Part shown: positions 61,663 through 64,000 of the stretch, in pieces
How the letters are laid out: each line of letters begins with the position of its first letter
Numbering within the stretch: the stretch's first letter is position 1
NCBI RefSeq assembly: GCF_020166415.1
Contig: NZ_JAIQXV010000007.1
Coordinates: 1 to 64,000 of the forward strand
Direction: 5' to 3'
DNA length: 64,000 nt
DNA from: Deinococcus multiflagellatus
GTDB lineage: Bacteria > Deinococcota > Deinococci > Deinococcales > Deinococcaceae
The notes under the pieces: generated by a model
Databases searched by the model: none
Seen by the model: the letters and a program-made list of their open reading frames with translations, nothing else
Told to the model about the DNA's origin: nothing
Program-made: the position numbers and the translations under genes

Positions 61663-63714
61663 TTACTTCTCCAGGCGCAGTTTGCGCTGCATCGCGGTTT
61701 CTTCGGGGAAGATCACCAGTCCCTGCTGGGCCTGGAAGGTCTTGCTCACGCGCGGCTTGGCGGCGGCGCTCTGGGTTTGCAGGCCGTTGAGGTTCTCGTA
61801 CCACTTGTAGCCCTGCACGCTCACGCCGGCCGTCTGGGCCGCACCCAGGACTGCGCGGTAGCCCTGGTGGGCCAGCTGGGCGGCGCCCAGGTAATCCAGC
61901 GCGTCGTACTTGGCCTTGGCCTGGGTAAACAGGCTGTCGGCGTTCACGGCGGCCGAGCTCACGCCGCTGACCTTCCCGGCGCGGCGGGTCAGTTCCAGAA
62001 TGGCGTTGGTGTTGTTCAGGTACGCGGCCGTCAGGTAGCGGTACTGGCTGTCGAGGTTGAACTGCCCGAAGGTGCGCGACAGGTCGTTGTACGACATGAT
62101 CGTGGCGCTCTGGTCGCCGGTGTTCACAAAGAAGAAGTCGCCGCTGGGCCCGTAGGAGAGGTTCTGCTCGCTGTCGTAGCCGTCGTGCGGGTGCGACAGG
62201 CTGAGGTGGTGGCCGGTTTCGTGCACCGTGGTGTCGGTAAAGCCGTAGCCCGCGCCCACCAGATCCGGGGTCAGGAACGAGTACACAAAGCTCTGGGTGC
62301 CGGTTTCACCGTCGTCGTAGGCGATGCCCAGCAGGCCAGCCTGGCTGTTCGCGTTGTCGTTGAACAGGTAGATGGGCAGGCGGTACTGCTTGGCGGGCGT
62401 GGTCTTGTAGGCCTCGCGCAGCTCTCGCACGCCGTACTGGAAGAGCGCCTCGCCGCTGAAGTCGGCGTAGTTGGGCGAGCAGATGTCGTCGGCCGACACC
62501 GGGAAGAAGCACTTGTAGACGTCAGCAAGCTTGCCGTCCAGGGGCGTCTCTTTGACTGCGTTGCTGAACTTGGTAAACGGCTGCAGCACCGAGACGCGGT
62601 CTTGCAGCAGCTGCGGCTTGAGCACCGTGCTGGGTGCGGCCGCGCCAGTGCCCTGCTCCACGTGCATGTCCAGCAGGATTTCTTCGGGCAGTTGCGGGGG
62701 CGTCAGGGCCGCGCGGTAGATGGGGCTGGGGGTGAACAGCAGGTTGATCGCGGTGTAGCGCGCCACCAGCGCGAGGTCCGGGCTGACCTTGCGCCCGAAG
62801 CCAATGCTGGCCTTGCGGGTGCCGTATTCCCAGATGGGGGGCATGCGGTAGTCCGGCGCGCCGTCACCGTCGGTATCGGGGTTGGTGATGTCAAAGGCGC
62901 GGGTCCAGGGATCGGGGTTGGCCGACAGGTCGTAGAACCACACGCGCTGCGCCGCGGCCCCCTGACGGGTGCTGCCGCCCCAGGCGATCAGGCGGCGGCT
63001 GCCGCGGGCACCGAACTTCGCGCCAGTGTCGGTGTCGGCGGCGTCGGCGCGGGTGTAGCTGTGGAACTTGAAGTCCGGGCGGTCAAACCAGTTCACGAAG
63101 TAGATGGTGTATTCGCCGGGCTTGGCGCCCACGCGGCTCACGTTGTCGGCCAGCCAGTTTTCGGTTTTCAGCGCATCAATCTCGAAGTTGCCGGTGATGG
63201 GGCGGTTGATGTTGCCCGCCGGGGCCGCGCAGGTGGGGTCTTCAACGTTGGGGTCAGTCTGGCAGTTGTAGCTGCGCTGCTGGACCGTCAGGGGCCTTTC
63301 CACGCCTCCGGCCTCTTTGCTTGTCAGGTACTTGAAGAAGTCATCTTCAAAGGCCTGATCAGCGAACACGTAGTTGTAATCGAAATCAAAGGTGTTGCCG
63401 GTCTTCTCAATGCGGCCGTAAGAGCTGGGGATGCGGTTGACCGCGTCGTAGGTCTTGGGCAGCGTCTGGCTAAAATCCTGGGTGCTGATCTGGCGGGCCG
63501 TGGCCACGCCGCCGGGCGAGGTCTGGCGGTAGCCCACGAACACGATGTTGACCTTCAGCTTGGTGCGTACGGTGTCTTCCTGGCCGGGCTTCAGGGTCTG
63601 CAGGCGGCCGAAGTCGGTCTGGGTGCCGGGGGTGGGGGTAGGGGCGGGGGCCGGGTTACACGCGGCGAGCAGGGCGGTACTCAGCACGGCGGTGGCCAGG
63701 AAAACTTTGCGCAT
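61663..63714 (-). CDS. large metzincin-like zinc protease lipoprotein
   Basis: 683 residues from the ATG at 63714 (AGAGGAG 4 nt upstream). The signal peptide MRKVFLATAVLSTALLAAC has the lipobox Cys at 19 and is followed by a Pro/Thr linker. A long N-terminal domain of about 450 residues is unassigned. Near residue 498 lies HETGHHLSLSH, an HExxHxxxxxH zinc motif in which the usual metzincin Gly is Ser, and then a Met-turn-like TIMSYNDLSR. It should be an extracytoplasmic metalloprotease; no named family is assigned with confidence. It closes with an intrinsic terminator. Confidence 0.82.
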   Translation of the reverse strand: MRKVFLATAVLSTALLAACNPAPAPTPTPGTQTDFGRLQTLKPGQEDTVRTKLKVNIVFVGYRQTSPGGVATARQISTQDFSQTLPKTYDAVNRIPSSYGRIEKTGNTFDFDYNYVFADQAFEDDFFKYLTSKEAGGVERPLTVQQRSYNCQTDPNVEDPTCAAPAGNINRPITGNFEIDALKTENWLADNVSRVGAKPGEYTIYFVNWFDRPDFKFHSYTRADAADTDTGAKFGARGSRRLIAWGGSTRQGAAAQRVWFYDLSANPDPWTRAFDITNPDTDGDGAPDYRMPPIWEYGTRKASIGFGRKVSPDLALVARYTAINLLFTPSPIYRAALTPPQLPEEILLDMHVEQGTGAAAPSTVLKPQLLQDRVSVLQPFTKFSNAVKETPLDGKLADVYKCFFPVSADDICSPNYADFSGEALFQYGVRELREAYKTTPAKQYRLPIYLFNDNANSQAGLLGIAYDDGETGTQSFVYSFLTPDLVGAGYGFTDTTVHETGHHLSLSHPHDGYDSEQNLSYGPSGDFFFVNTGDQSATIMSYNDLSRTFGQFNLDSQYRYLTAAYLNNTNAILELTRRAGKVSGVSSAAVNADSLFTQAKAKYDALDYLGAAQLAHQGYRAVLGAAQTAGVSVQGYKWYENLNGLQTQSAAAKPRVSKTFQAQQGLVIFPEETAMQRKLRLEK

Positions 63715-64000
63715 GGGACTCCTCTGAACAGCAGGTGAAGCGGGAAACCAGCGAGTTGGACACACAGACACTCAAACGGCACAGGGGGTGGTCTGCGCGC
63801 CACTCATACACTTATCCGACGCTGCACATGCTAGCGCGTCTGCAGTGGAGGGGATAGCGCGCGCCCGGCGGCCATCACTCGGCGTTCCCCGCGCAGTTGC
63901 ACCTGAGTGGGGCGGGAGGGTACCGCGCCCCCTGTCTGGACGCCCGTCCCTGATAGAGCCCTGCCCTGCCTTGACCCGCCCCCGCCCGTGCCCTTACCCT
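63715..64000. other. window end, upstream of metzincin-like gene
   Basis: This should hold the promoter of the metzincin-like gene (minus strand). No gene is seen and no promoter could be fixed. Confidence 0.35.

Overview
The window is GC-rich, densely coded DNA that best fits a Deinococcus (Deinococcales) chromosome. The evidence is the combination of uvrA, radA, crtB and crtI, a giant TamB-like protein, electron-transfer flavoprotein genes, many short secreted or lipid-anchored proteins, and a recurring promoter layout in which a TAnnnT -10 hexamer lies 6-7 nt before the start codon (leaderless mRNA). The species cannot be named from the sequence alone. No tRNA, rRNA, CRISPR array or transposase gene was seen.

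Layout. 1-6949: a truncated AAA ATPase, two overlapping lipoprotein genes, a small secreted protein, and a two-component pair (cNMP-domain histidine kinase plus a response regulator fused to a thioredoxin-reductase-like flavoprotein). 6950-9590: an accessory patch with an AT-rich promoter region and four ORFan small genes. 9591-13252: a branched-chain amino-acid type binding protein, an M23 peptidase and a WD40/TolB-like protein. 13649-21778: a gene cluster that looks like a RiPP (ribosomally made, post-translationally modified peptide) pathway. 22472-36414: housekeeping and stress genes (uvrA, DsbA/DsbB pair, SDR, etfBA, an outer-membrane barrel, a Clp ATPase, a DUF2087-like protein, radA). 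36914-46756: a single TamB-like gene of 3280 codons. 47055-53572: acylphosphatase, tandem paralogous P-loop kinases, a serine hydrolase, OsmC, oligopeptidase B and an alpha/beta hydrolase. 53809-63714: an astacin-like lipoprotein, a carotenoid operon (methyltransferase, crtB, crtI), a holin-X-like pair, a Fur-family regulator, a secreted protein and a large metzincin-like lipoprotein.

The most interesting part is 13649-21778. It holds a radical SAM/SPASM enzyme, two small candidate precursor peptides, and an HFCD-type flavoprotein (EpiD/LanD family, which oxidatively decarboxylates C-terminal cysteine). One precursor ends in Asn-Asn-Phe-Leu-Cys, with a Thr five residues before the Cys. The cluster also has an M16 peptidase, a winged-helix protein, an MFS exporter and a large regulator with a C-terminal OmpR/BTAD-like DNA-binding region. 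Three promoters in the cluster carry pairs of a GTCAACC-like heptamer at an 11-bp period, each followed by a 10-nt gap and a -10-like hexamer, which is the site layout expected for such a regulator. A 47-residue secreted peptide is translationally coupled to the radical SAM gene. No lanthipeptide or thioamitide dehydratase and no YcaO protein is present, so the ring chemistry would be unlike described AviCys peptides.

Non-coding structure is rich. There are two families of dispersed hairpin repeats with two copies each, a canonical G-quadruplex motif after radA, a -10 box that appears to serve two divergent leaderless genes, and several intrinsic terminators, two of which lie inside the convergent neighbouring gene.
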